From the NCBI RefSeq assembly GCF_014306095.1, contig NZ_JACRWC010000039.1:1-63780 (forward strand): a DNA stretch of 63,780 nt, written 5' to 3'. This DNA comes from Lentihominibacter faecis. Lineage in GTDB: Bacteria; Bacillota; Clostridia; Peptostreptococcales; Anaerovoracaceae. A program made the translations under genes and the position numbers. Shown here piece by piece: positions 8,035 to 16,176 of the stretch; the first letter of the stretch is position 1, and each line of letters starts with the position of its first letter. The notes beneath the pieces are model-generated. The model had not been told where the DNA came from. It did no database searches and worked only from the letters and a program-made list of their open reading frames with translations.

Positions 8035-8901
8035 TCAGAAGTTCAACTGCATCCCCGTGTGAAGACTATGCACTTCTTTCGGAAAGCACTGCTGCAAAAT
8101 ACCAAGAGCCGGCCTGCCCGTACAATGCCCCGTATAAATCAGTTTCACACCCAGTTTGACAAGCTGTCTGCCGATGTCCTCTACTTCTTCCGGCGATACC
8201 GCCATGGAATCCACACCGTCAGGGCTTTTTAGGTGAAAACCGCCGACGACTGCATAAACGTTCTTGTGCAAAGCGCGCTGCGCTTCTTTGACGATGTTGA
8301 CGATGCCTCCGTGACTGCAGCTGTTGCAAAGGATCAGACCCTTTTTTGTCTCAAAGGTCACACTCTGCTCGTGGGCAAAGTCGTCTATTTTAAAACGTCC
8401 GTCTTCCAGCCGGTACATATGGGCTTTACGGCCCTGCTCTTCCAGATTTGGCGTAGTGTGCGGAAGGATCCATATGCCGGGCACCGGCTTTGCATCAGCC
8501 AGGCTGACCGCGGAACAGCTCGATGCTCCCGATACGAAACAGAATCTATCTGCGTGCTCCCGCAAAATCCCTCTTGGGATCCCGATGTATTCCCGTGCTC
8601 CCGCCTTCTCCGAGTAACAGTTTTCTGCTGCCGCTTCCTGCAGATAGACCTTTGCATGAGCATTCTCTGCGAAAAAGCGGGAAAGCCCGCCTGCATGGTC
8701 GTAGTGAGCGTGGGATAAAAAGACCGCCTCCACCTCGGCCAGCGAAAGACCCAGTTTCGCAGCATTCTCCGCGAAAAGCCCTGTAGCTCCCGCATCCAGC
8801 AGATACCTTCGTCCCTCATATTCTATATGCAAAGAAAGACCGTGCTCCCCACACAGACCTTTTCCATCGCTGTTTTCTGCCAGTACTGTGATTGTAAGCA
8901 T
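8035..8901 (-). CDS. MBL-fold metallohydrolase, COG1237-like
   Basis: A 288-residue metallo-beta-lactamase-fold protein. The metal-binding signature SHAHYDHAGG is near residue 63. Further features are a SCSHGGIVNI segment near residue 195 and GGFHL near 220. This combination resembles the group annotated as dihydropterin-ribofuranosylaminobenzene phosphate synthase-like proteins, whose bacterial role is unclear. A GGAGG site precedes the ATG at 8901. It is transcribed toward the lysine operon from its own start. The substrate cannot be predicted. Confidence 0.85.
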   Translation of the reverse strand: MLTITVLAENSDGKGLCGEHGLSLHIEYEGRRYLLDAGATGLFAENAAKLGLSLAEVEAVFLSHAHYDHAGGLSRFFAENAHAKVYLQEAAAENCYSEKAGAREYIGIPRGILREHADRFCFVSGASSCSAVSLADAKPVPGIWILPHTTPNLEEQGRKAHMYRLEDGRFKIDDFAHEQSVTFETKKGLILCNSCSHGGIVNIVKEAQRALHKNVYAVVGGFHLKSPDGVDSMAVSPEEVEDIGRQLVKLGVKLIYTGHCTGRPALGILQQCFPKEVHSLHTGMQLNF

Positions 8902-8936
8902 TTTTTCCTCCTGCGCTGTGCGCTTTTAATGGATCC

Positions 8937-9575
8937 CTACGAGAAAAAACCACCGGTCACGATCAGCAGCAGATTGCTGTCGTACAATGCTCCCGCTATG
9001 AACGAGCTGTCCAGGCTGTCCACAATGGAGCCTGCAAGCCCTTCTCCGCCGCAGTTGACCACCACCATGAGCAGTGCCAGAAACAGGAATACCAGCAGCA
9101 CTCCTTCGACCAATCCGGTCAAAAGCCCCAGCACACGGTCAGAAGTGTGGAGAAGCCCCCGGTGCTGTCTTTTACAGGCAGGATGCACCAGGATCCGCAT
9201 CAGAATGCTGCATCCCACAGTAATGGCCAGGAAACTGATGAGTGTAACGATAGTCGTCGTCAGCAGCTGAACGAACAGATCGGATGCTTCCCCTGCGCCT
9301 GCGGATATCCCTCCGCTGATGATGGCCGGCATGCCCGCAACAGCATTGTCCAGTGCTGCAGTGGACATGGCGAACTTTTCAGTCAAACTGTCTCTTATGC
9401 TCATCCCCAGCGAACCGTCTTCCAATATGTCCGCCAGGGGCTTTGCAGCAAACCAGGCCAGCACGATCGCCGCGATCCAGCCCAGCGTATGTAAACAGGT
9501 GTATACGAATCCTTTCGCCAGTCCCTTGGCTGCGAAAAACACCAGGATCGCCACCAGAATAATGTCTAAAACCAT
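8937..9575 (-). CDS. CvpA family membrane protein
   Basis: 212 residues from the ATG at 9575 (GGGAGG just upstream). An in-frame extension to 9692 has no ribosome site and is out of keeping with the family. It starts VLDIILVAILVFFAAKG, the CvpA pattern of a first membrane helix followed by KGF. Three further hydrophobic segments lie near residues 28-48, 90-115 and 150-175. CvpA proteins are linked to colicin V production and envelope homeostasis in other bacteria, and the role here is unknown. It ends 35 bp before the MBL-fold gene and is probably co-transcribed with it. Confidence 0.85.
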   Translation of the reverse strand: MVLDIILVAILVFFAAKGLAKGFVYTCLHTLGWIAAIVLAWFAAKPLADILEDGSLGMSIRDSLTEKFAMSTAALDNAVAGMPAIISGGISAGAGEASDLFVQLLTTTIVTLISFLAITVGCSILMRILVHPACKRQHRGLLHTSDRVLGLLTGLVEGVLLVFLFLALLMVVVNCGGEGLAGSIVDSLDSSFIAGALYDSNLLLIVTGGFFS

Positions 9576-9714
9576 AAAGCCTCCCTTTTCAGACAGCCAT
9601 ATGTGCTCCCGCATCTTCCTGCAAAGCGCCCTTCGGGGATCCGGGAAACGGTCATAGCCGCCTTCTGTTCTACATATATTACTAAAAATCACCGAATTTC
9701 ACAAGGAGGAAGCC

Positions 9715-10626
9715 ATGGATTTTTCAAAAACAAGGAAGAGCCCCATCCTGCTGCAGGAAATCAGTCGTAAATACGCCCTGGATCCCCTCAGGCCTATACG
9801 CGGGTTTGTCAAACTGGAAAATAACGCCGATAAAGGACTGGTCACCGTCATCGTGGAAAACGTAAAAATTTTTCCTGCCGGTGAGTACTGCTACAAGCTG
9901 CTTCTGGCCGGGATCAAAAAAGAACAGCAGGTCTACCATCTGCTTGGAAGTATCGTCCTGTCTTCAGGCGGTCGAGGCGAGGGGATCTTTCGCATCAGGC
10001 CGGCGGATCTGAATGGTCACGGCAGCTGTCTTTGGGAGTTCGACACAATGATCGTCGCGGCAGCCTCTGTCACGAACCCCAGGGAATCCCTTCACCCGGT
10101 ACTGCAGGGGAAATTCCGGATCGCCTGTCCCGCAGATCCGCTCCCGACTGCCGCTCCGAAGGATTATAGTCCGTTTTATCAGGATTTTGTGCTGGATCGC
10201 TGTATCACTATCGCCAGAATGCAGAAGCAGCTCACAGACATCAGACCATTTTATCATGATTCGACTTCCGCCCACTGGAAGAAGGTTTTAGACTGGTCAG
10301 ATTTCCCGATTTTATCGCCCGGTTCGGAAACCCCGGTAAAAATCTATGGTCATTTTCTATGGGGCTGGAACGACACCCATTATTTCGTAGCTGTACCCGG
10401 CCGGTTTCTGCCTGCCGAGCAGCCGGACAGCGGCAGATCCGGTTTCACCTTCTGGCAGCCGATCCTGGGGATGGAAAAGATCCAGCAGGATACTTCTCTG
10501 CCTTTACAGCAGCGCCGGGACCAGACCTACGGCTACTGGATCGCGTCCATCAGCCGCCGGACCGGGAAGATCGAGGAGTATCCGTATCGAGCCGTTACTT
10601 CGGGCTGCCCCGGCACGATTTTATGA
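9715..10626 (+). CDS. Conserved clostridial protein of unknown function
   Basis: 303 residues, with an AGGAGG site before the ATG. There is no signal peptide or membrane segment. The N-terminal half (about 27-125) has a GFVKLEN, VTVIVENV, YCYKLLL, GRGEGIFRI pattern. The C-terminal half has GHFLWGWND, FVAVPGRF, GFTFWQPI and GYWIASISRRTGKI. I have seen this two-part pattern in unnamed clostridial proteins, but I know no function for it. The last residues (CPGTIL and the stop) are encoded by a copy of the dispersed REP-like repeat, so the native C-terminus may have been altered. Confidence 0.75.
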   Translation: MDFSKTRKSPILLQEISRKYALDPLRPIRGFVKLENNADKGLVTVIVENVKIFPAGEYCYKLLLAGIKKEQQVYHLLGSIVLSSGGRGEGIFRIRPADLNGHGSCLWEFDTMIVAAASVTNPRESLHPVLQGKFRIACPADPLPTAAPKDYSPFYQDFVLDRCITIARMQKQLTDIRPFYHDSTSAHWKKVLDWSDFPILSPGSETPVKIYGHFLWGWNDTHYFVAVPGRFLPAEQPDSGRSGFTFWQPILGMEKIQQDTSLPLQQRRDQTYGYWIASISRRTGKIEEYPYRAVTSGCPGTIL

Positions 10627-10662
10627 TTTTTTGCAGCAAATCCCCTCAAAAAATCATAGTTT
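10613..10662 (-). repeat. REP-like element, copy 1
   Basis: Read on the minus strand it is CTATGATTTTTTG, a 13-nt loop, then CAAAAAATCAT followed by AAAATCGTGCCGG. The same arrangement occurs at 21090 and 22255. This copy lies in the opposite orientation and overlaps the end of the 9715-10626 gene, providing its TGA stop. Confidence 0.8.
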
Positions 10663-10719
10663 CAGATCCACGAAAACATGGCATAAACAGATACTAATCA
10701 CCGACGGGCACATGCTCTA

Positions 10720-10751
10720 CCGGTTTTGTCATGGTAACATTACAAAACCGG
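10720..10751. other. Perfect inverted repeat upstream of the OYE gene
   Basis: CCGGTTTTGT (10720-10729) and its exact complement (10742-10751) flank a 12-nt loop. There is no T-run after it on either side. It lies 130 bp before the promoter of the OYE-family gene and could be an operator or an RNA hairpin. Confidence 0.5.
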
Positions 10752-10880
10752 ACGTCAGGCCACTTCTCCGCGCTAAGGTCTTTGCGATATTGTCTTGTTT
10801 TTGATTTCCCTCTGAGTGTCGGAGACGTTTTTCCAGCGAGACTATGATTTTTGCTAGGAACTTTGCAGCAAAAAGTGGAA

Positions 10881-10910
10881 TGGAATATTACACCTCACCT
10901 GTGCTATAAT
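10881..10910 (+). promoter_or_regulatory. Extended -10 promoter giving a leaderless OYE mRNA
   Basis: TGTGCTATAAT (TATAAT at 10905-10910, with an extended TG) is only 7 nt before the ATG at 10918. The expected transcription start falls on or next to the A of ATG. No ribosome site is present. The -35 match is poor (TGGAAT at 10881-10886), consistent with an extended -10 promoter. Confidence 0.65.
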
Positions 10911-10917
10911 GATAAGC

Positions 10918-12177
10918 ATGATACAGAACAATATTTTATGGAGTCCGCTGCAAATTGGCGGGCTGACAACGAAAAACAGATTTGCCGTACTGCCTATGGA
11001 ATGTGCAGACGCCGCGGAAGGCGGTCACCTTTCTCAGGATATGCAGATGCGGTACGACCGCTACGCAGAGGGCGGCGCAGGACTGGTTTTTCTGGAGGCT
11101 GTGACACTGCAGCACGAGACCAGATCCCGCGACCGGCAGCTGCTGCTTGATGTGTATAAAAAAGAAAGCCGTGAGGAATGGGAACGCTTCGTAGCTTCCT
11201 TTAAGGCAAAGCACCCTAATACTCTCCTGATTTTTCAGTATCATCATGCCGGAGAAACTGCCGGGAAAGAATTTTCCAGAAGAGTCACGGTCAAACCTTT
11301 GACGCCTTTTGGCGGAGAGCTCATTGATGCATGGTATATCGACGACTACATCCACCGACAGGTGGAAACTGCCAAATTTCTCTATCGCATCGGCGTGGAC
11401 GGCATCGACCTGAAGTTCTGCCATGGTTATCTTGGCAGCCAGCTGCTGCGCCCATATAACGACCGCGACTGGAAATACGGCGGTTCCTGGGAGAACCGAA
11501 GCCGTTTTGCATTTGAAACCTGTGAGCGGATCAGACGCGCTGTTCCCGATCCAAAATTCCTCATCGGTGCACGGGTGAGCATGTACGAGGAAATGCCGGG
11601 CGGACAGGGACACGCCGGAGCGGACAGCTTCTGCTACGATTTATCGGAATCTATCGCACTGCTGCAGGGCCTGGAAGCCCGCGGATGCAGCTACTTTGGG
11701 GAAACCATCGGAAACGCTTCCGTTTACTGGGAGAACATGGCCCCTTCTCCATCCTGCTCCACCAATGTGTATCAGCACCTGACCATGGCCAAAACCATGA
11801 AGGAGGTCGTGCAGCCGCAGACGGTCATCATCGGAGCCGGTATGTCAGTGCTGGGCGATGGCACGCACAACCAACTGCGGGGCGTACAGCCGGAGCGAAC
11901 GTCTTTGCTTCACGTGGCAGAGGATGCTTTGCAGAATGGCGTCATGGATATGGTGGGGCTGGGACGCCAGGCGCTGGCCGACCCGTATCTGCCTTGCAAA
12001 GTCCAGAGCGAACAAGCCTCGGACGTGCAATGGTGCCTGACGTGCAATCTTTGCAGTGAACTGGAAATGCGCGGAAAATCCATCGGCTGCGCCGTGTACA
12101 ACAAGTATTTTGCCGATCTTTGGAAGGAGTGCCGAAGCGAGTTCGGCGCACCGTCCCAGATCGTGACCGGCGACTAA
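10918..12177 (+). CDS. Old-yellow-enzyme family NADH:flavin oxidoreductase
   Basis: 419 residues from the ATG at 10918. A TIM-barrel FMN enzyme with the family segments LPMECAD, FQYHHAGE, CHGYLGSQLL, YGGSWENRSRF and GLGRQALADP. The C-terminus has a cysteine cluster (CLTCNLCSE then GCAVYN) like the iron-sulfur site of 2,4-dienoyl-CoA reductase-type members. The FAD and NADH domains that follow in those enzymes are missing, so an outside electron donor is likely. The usual HGAHGYL catalytic pair reads KFCHGYL, with the first histidine replaced by lysine. The substrate is unknown. It appears to be translated from a leaderless transcript. Confidence 0.85.
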   Translation: MIQNNILWSPLQIGGLTTKNRFAVLPMECADAAEGGHLSQDMQMRYDRYAEGGAGLVFLEAVTLQHETRSRDRQLLLDVYKKESREEWERFVASFKAKHPNTLLIFQYHHAGETAGKEFSRRVTVKPLTPFGGELIDAWYIDDYIHRQVETAKFLYRIGVDGIDLKFCHGYLGSQLLRPYNDRDWKYGGSWENRSRFAFETCERIRRAVPDPKFLIGARVSMYEEMPGGQGHAGADSFCYDLSESIALLQGLEARGCSYFGETIGNASVYWENMAPSPSCSTNVYQHLTMAKTMKEVVQPQTVIIGAGMSVLGDGTHNQLRGVQPERTSLLHVAEDALQNGVMDMVGLGRQALADPYLPCKVQSEQASDVQWCLTCNLCSELEMRGKSIGCAVYNKYFADLWKECRSEFGAPSQIVTGD

Positions 12178-12216
12178 ACAGATGACGCGAAACTTTGGCG
12201 GGGCTGCAACAACATC

Positions 12217-12245
12217 TTGCCTGCCTCACGAAAATGTGATACTAT
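12217..12245 (+). promoter_or_regulatory. Promoter of tadA, near-leaderless
   Basis: TTGCCT (12217-12222), 17 bp, and TACTAT (12240-12245) preceded by TG, an extended -10. The predicted start is around 12252, only a few bases before the ATG at 12256, and no ribosome site is visible. Confidence 0.65.
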
Positions 12246-12255
12246 TGTAAAGTAT

Positions 12256-12723
12256 ATGAAAAAGTATATGGAAGAAGCTCTGAAAGAGGCGAAAAAAGCC
12301 GCTGCCATGGGGGAGATCCCCATCGGCGCCGTGATCGTCAAGGACGGCGAGATCATCGGCAGAGGTCATAACGAAACGGAGACCGGCTGTGACCCCACAG
12401 CACACGCAGAGATCGTGGCGATCCGTCAGGCTGCGAAACGACTTGGAGGCTGGAAGCTTCCAGGCTGCAGCATGTACGTCACCATTGAACCCTGCAGCAT
12501 GTGTGCCGGCGCTATCGTATGGTCCCGGATCGAAAAGCTCTACATCGGATCCATGGATCCCAAGGCGGGCGCATGCGGATCGGTTTTTAACATCCCTCAG
12601 GAAAAGAAGCTGAATCATTTTGTAGAAATAGAGACCGGAGTGATGCAGGCGGAATGCAGCGGCATCATAAGGGACTTTTTTAAACAATTAAGAAAAAACA
12701 AGGCGGAGGAAAAACATCAATGA
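12256..12723 (+). CDS. tadA: tRNA-specific adenosine deaminase
   Basis: Deaminates A34 to inosine in the wobble position of tRNA-Arg(ACG). 155 residues from the ATG at 12256. The zinc site is complete: HAE with the catalytic glutamate near residue 54 and PCSMCAGAI near residue 85. GEIPIGAVIV at the N-terminus matches the family. It overlaps the next gene by 4 nt (ATGA), so the two are probably translationally coupled. Confidence 0.95.
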   Translation: MKKYMEEALKEAKKAAAMGEIPIGAVIVKDGEIIGRGHNETETGCDPTAHAEIVAIRQAAKRLGGWKLPGCSMYVTIEPCSMCAGAIVWSRIEKLYIGSMDPKAGACGSVFNIPQEKKLNHFVEIETGVMQAECSGIIRDFFKQLRKNKAEEKHQ

Positions 12724-13634
12724 AAAGAGTCAGTGCACTGATTTGCCTTATGATTATGGCAGTATCTATCTTAGCACCTTCCTGTTTCGCAGCGAAAGAA
12801 ACAGCAAATACGCAGAAAGGTGCAAACTTCAAAATAGAAAAAACCACTCCGGAAAACAATGCGAAAAATGTTTCCGTGGAAAACCTGAGTGTGAAGATCT
12901 ACTTTGACACGGAAATGCTCCCGAAGGATAAGGCTTCCCGCGAAGCCAACGCCAAGCAGTTCAAGCTGACGGATAAAAAGGGAAAGAAAATTCCGATCAA
13001 AGTATATTACAGCCACAAGGAAGAAGGCCTGGTCATGGTCGTATCCGACACGGTGAAAAAGGACATCCAGATCGAAGGCGACACAGAATACGATCTGACG
13101 ATCGGTAAAAATCTGACATCTACAGACGGCACGAAAATGGGCGTGAGCCACAAGCTCCACTTCAAGACTCTTGACCAGAAGGGATCTACAAGGATCTACA
13201 TGATCATGATGGTCGTAATGATCGTCGGCATGATCTTCTTCAGCAGTCGCAGCGCTAAGAAGGCCATGGAAAAAGAAAAGGAAGAGAAGGGCAAATCCGA
13301 AACTGTAAATCCGTATAAGGAAGCAAAGAGAACCGGCAAGTCCGTAGAAGAAATCGTAGAAAAGGATAAGAAGCGCAAGGCAAAACAGGCGGAAGCCGAA
13401 GAAAAGCGCAGAGCCGAGGAAAAGAAGATCCAGGAAGAAGTCGCAGAAAAGCTTCGCAAGGAATCCAATAAGAGAGTTTCCAAGGCAAGACCGATCTCTG
13501 CAGCAGGCAGCACCTACAAGGTGGAGGTCAAGAAGACTGCTAATCCTTCCGGCGGCAACAACAAAAAGGGCAATACCAACCCGAAGAACCAGACCGGCAA
13601 GCAGAAGAACTCCAAGAACAAAAAGAAAAAATAA
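12720..13634 (+). CDS. Membrane-anchored Ig-like domain protein with charged tail
   Basis: 304 residues. A signal peptide (residues 1-24, ending CFA) is followed by a bacterial Ig-like domain of the Big_5 type (about 38-150; TTPENNAKNVSVENL and a VKIYFDTEM strand). A single membrane helix lies at about 161-180. The rest is a lysine/glutamate-rich coiled coil and a basic tail that would face the cytoplasm. Its start overlaps tadA by ATGA. No enzyme motif is seen. A structural or scaffolding role at the membrane is inferred only from the layout. Confidence 0.8.
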   Translation: MKRVSALICLMIMAVSILAPSCFAAKETANTQKGANFKIEKTTPENNAKNVSVENLSVKIYFDTEMLPKDKASREANAKQFKLTDKKGKKIPIKVYYSHKEEGLVMVVSDTVKKDIQIEGDTEYDLTIGKNLTSTDGTKMGVSHKLHFKTLDQKGSTRIYMIMMVVMIVGMIFFSSRSAKKAMEKEKEEKGKSETVNPYKEAKRTGKSVEEIVEKDKKRKAKQAEAEEKRRAEEKKIQEEVAEKLRKESNKRVSKARPISAAGSTYKVEVKKTANPSGGNNKKGNTNPKNQTGKQKNSKNKKKK

Positions 13635-13646
13635 ATGGATGAAACG

Positions 13647-13675
13647 GGGGTAAGCCAGAGGCTTGCCCCTTTTTC
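13647..13675 (+). terminator. Intrinsic terminator after the Ig-like gene
   Basis: A 10-bp stem (GGGGTAAGCC with its near-complement, 3-nt loop, 13647-13669) is followed by five T's. It closes the tadA-Ig-like operon. Confidence 0.88.
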
Positions 13676-13771
13676 GTAGCAGCTGCAAAGTCCCCTCCGG
13701 GGCTGCAAGAATGCTGGAGAGACATTGCAGAAACTGCAGCCATACCAAATGCAGCGGTAAGGAGAAACCAA

Positions 13772-14881
13772 ATGAAAAAAATTCAGTTACACGCATATGC
13801 GAAGATCAACCTGACTCTGGATGTGACAGGAAAAAGACCTAACGGATATCATGATGTGGAAATGATCATGCAGCAGATCTCACTTTGCGATGAGGTCACG
13901 GTGAGCTGGGAAGCAGGATCCGTAAGGCGAGGGAAACCAGGCCAAACAGCAGAACCAGATCCCACAGGAATCCAGATCCAGCTGACCGTCAGCCGTCCTG
14001 ATCTTCCGGCAGATTCCAGCAACCTGGCCTGGAAAGCCGCCGAGGAAATGATAGCCGAATTCGGCGGTCCGGCGGGCGGAAATGCAAAAGCCGCCGCGGG
14101 CACAGAAGCGGCGGACGGAAGCTCAAAAGACGCCGCGGGCACAGATGCGGCGGGCGGCGTCCTCACCATCGACATCCAAAAGCAGATCCCGATGGCGGCG
14201 GGACTTGCCGGCGGCAGCAGTAACTGTGCCGCCGTCCTTCACGCTATCAACCAGCTTTGGGAACTGAACCTTTCTGTGAAAGAACTTTGCAGGATCGGCG
14301 CACGGCTAGGCTCCGACGTACCGTTTTGCATCATGGGACAGGCAGCCGCAGAGAAAGCTTTGCAGGGAAGCTTTGCAGACGACCCGGATGCATGTCACTG
14401 TGCGCTGGCGACCGGAACAGGAACCGATCTGAAACCTCTGACCGGACTGGACTCGTTTATCGTGCTGTCCAAGCCGGCTATCGGCGTTTCTACCGCAGAA
14501 GTCTATCGTGGTATCGATAACGAAGGAATACCACGCCATCCGGACAATAACGCAGTAATATCTGCGATTTTCGAAAATAATTACAAAGTGCTAGAGGAAA
14601 AAATGGTCAATGTACTTGAAAATTTTGCGTTAAAGCGTTATCCTATCATTGTGTATACAAAGAACATAATGTCCGATTTATGCCAGTCCGCCGGGATTTC
14701 GAACTGTGTCATGATGAGCGGAAGCGGGCCGACCGTATTCTGCCTGTGTGAAGAGTTAAGCAAAGCACAGCAGATCTGCGAAGTGATGAAGTCTCGCAAT
14801 CCAGAGAGTTTTGTCGCAAAAACGACAGGGCAGGACAGGCATCGCGATGTAACAAGAGAGGGAAAACATGTTGAATTTTGA
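13772..14881 (+). CDS. ispE: 4-diphosphocytidyl-2-C-methyl-D-erythritol kinase, enlarged
   Basis: GHMP kinase of the non-mevalonate isoprenoid pathway. The start motif AYAKINLTLDV, the ATP loop PMAAGLAGGSSN (about residue 140) and GSDVPFCI and MSGSGPTVFC are all present. At 369 residues it is about 80 longer than typical IspE. The excess lies in an Ala/Gly-rich insert near residues 98-128, encoded by an imperfect tandem repeat (two GCCGCGGGCACAGA units), plus a smaller insert near 47-65 and a C-terminal tail. AAGGAG precedes the ATG. It overlaps the GntR gene by 14 nt. Confidence 0.92.
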   Translation: MKKIQLHAYAKINLTLDVTGKRPNGYHDVEMIMQQISLCDEVTVSWEAGSVRRGKPGQTAEPDPTGIQIQLTVSRPDLPADSSNLAWKAAEEMIAEFGGPAGGNAKAAAGTEAADGSSKDAAGTDAAGGVLTIDIQKQIPMAAGLAGGSSNCAAVLHAINQLWELNLSVKELCRIGARLGSDVPFCIMGQAAAEKALQGSFADDPDACHCALATGTGTDLKPLTGLDSFIVLSKPAIGVSTAEVYRGIDNEGIPRHPDNNAVISAIFENNYKVLEEKMVNVLENFALKRYPIIVYTKNIMSDLCQSAGISNCVMMSGSGPTVFCLCEELSKAQQICEVMKSRNPESFVAKTTGQDRHRDVTREGKHVEF

Positions 14882-15524
14882 CATCCAGAATCATAGACCG
14901 CTGCGCGAAATGGTCTATGAAGAGCTAAAAATGCAAATACTTACAGGAACCATCATCCCGGGCACCCGTATGATGGAAGTTGAGCTGGCAGAGGAAATGG
15001 GCGTAAGTCGTACACCGATCCGGGAAGCGATCCGGAAGCTGGAAAAAGAAGGGCTTGTCACCATCGAGCCACGCCGTGGAGCATATGCTTCTCAGATCTC
15101 TACCGATGATATGGTGGAGATACTGGAAGTACGCCAGAATATGGAAGGGTTGGCAGCATTCTTTGCAGCGTCTCGTATGAAGCCGGAGCAGATGCGTGAG
15201 CTGGAAGATGTTTCAAAAAAATACAATCAGGCGGTCGCAGATGGAAATATGCAGGATATGATCACTTACGACACACGTTTTCATCGCATTATCGTGGAGT
15301 CCTGCAACAACAAGATCCTGGTGCAGATGATCGAACAGCTGCAGGAACTGGTACTGCGCTTCCGTTATATTTATTATGATAATTTCCGTCGTGCAGAAAA
15401 CATGCCGGAAGAGCACCAGACGATCCTGGAAGCCATCGAAAATGGTGATGCAGATGCAGCTCGCCAGGCAGCCGATATACATATCGACCGGCTAAAGGAT
15501 CTGATCATTCGCGAAGGTGTGTAG
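14868..15524 (+). CDS. GntR-family transcriptional regulator (FadR/FCD type)
   Basis: 218 residues with an N-terminal winged helix-turn-helix (about 10-75; LAEEMGVSRTPIREAIRKL) and a C-terminal helical FCD ligand-binding domain (about 85-210) with the usual metal-binding positions (DTRFH near residue 140 and H residues near 190-205). It starts inside the end of ispE, so the two are co-transcribed. The effector and targets are unknown. Confidence 0.9.
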   Translation: MLNFDIQNHRPLREMVYEELKMQILTGTIIPGTRMMEVELAEEMGVSRTPIREAIRKLEKEGLVTIEPRRGAYASQISTDDMVEILEVRQNMEGLAAFFAASRMKPEQMRELEDVSKKYNQAVADGNMQDMITYDTRFHRIIVESCNNKILVQMIEQLQELVLRFRYIYYDNFRRAENMPEEHQTILEAIENGDADAARQAADIHIDRLKDLIIREGV

Positions 15525-15582
15525 GCGATCCGTTAAACTAGCAAAGTCGGCTAATCAAAGTTTCTCAGGGTTTACCCAAAGT

Positions 15583-15627
15583 CCCCAGAAGACTCCGAAA
15601 CAGGAATTTTCTGGCGGGCTTTTTTTG
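15583..15627 (+). terminator. Probable terminator after the GntR gene
   Basis: CCCCAGAA (15583-15590) can pair with TTCTGG plus GGG (15609-15618, one bulge), followed by CTTTTTTTG. The stem is imperfect, so confidence is moderate. Confidence 0.55.
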
Positions 15628-15933
15628 TTTGTGCGGGTAATTCCGAGATTTTCTTTCAAAGTGCGGTTTGATTTTGCAAAATCTTCGTTTCCTTAGAATT
15701 TCAATCAAAAACAAGAAAATTCCGGTTGGACGGCGGTGGTGTCAAAACCTAAATCTTTATATCACAAAATTTGGGGATGAAATCGAGAATCTCGCCAGAA
15801 CCTATGGTTCCCTGCTCTCCGATCGCTCGAATTTTTTCTGAAAATCGCTTAAAATGCTTTTGATTTTCAGAAACAGAACAAAAGCTCTTTCATGAGATTT
15901 CGCCGAATTCTTCGTTTTACTATGAAAATTTTG

Positions 15934-16025
15934 CGAAACGAAGATTTTGCAAAAATCAGCCCCGGTGGAGTCTTTGCAGATTCTCGATTTGTCGGGAAAA
16001 TTTCTCGAAACGAAGATTTTGCAAA
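15934..16025. repeat. Direct copies of the 19-mer GAAACGAAGATTTTGCAAA
   Basis: Two identical 19-nt copies (15934-15952 and 16007-16025), with a third, inverted copy at 15673-15691. A further short arm, CTTCGTTTT at 15910-15918, can fold back on the first copy. Confidence 0.85.
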
Positions 16026-16176
16026 TTCCGCTGGAACCAAACGTCCGAGTTCAACACGATCTGCAGGCCACGGAAACAGATCTCACAATCCACCGCCCGT
16101 CTGCATAATCGCTCTGCCCCCTTCATATGCTTGAAAAGGAAATATAGTTCCCGCACCAATAAAGGAGGTTACAAAT

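Larger units (their letters stand above)
15525..16176. other. Gene-free stretch with a repeated 19-mer
   Basis: No protein gene is recognisable in these 650 bp. It starts with a terminator-like hairpin and then carries three copies of GAAACGAAGATTTTGCAAA. The inverted copy is at 15673-15691 and the direct copies are at 15934-15952 and 16007-16025, the latter two 73 bp apart. The copies can form long hairpins with each other. An AAAGGAGG ribosome site for the next gene is at its right end. Confidence 0.7.

Noticed and set aside
15934-16025. CRISPR array
   Set aside because: Only three copies, one inverted, with unequal spacing and no cas genes. It does not fit a CRISPR.
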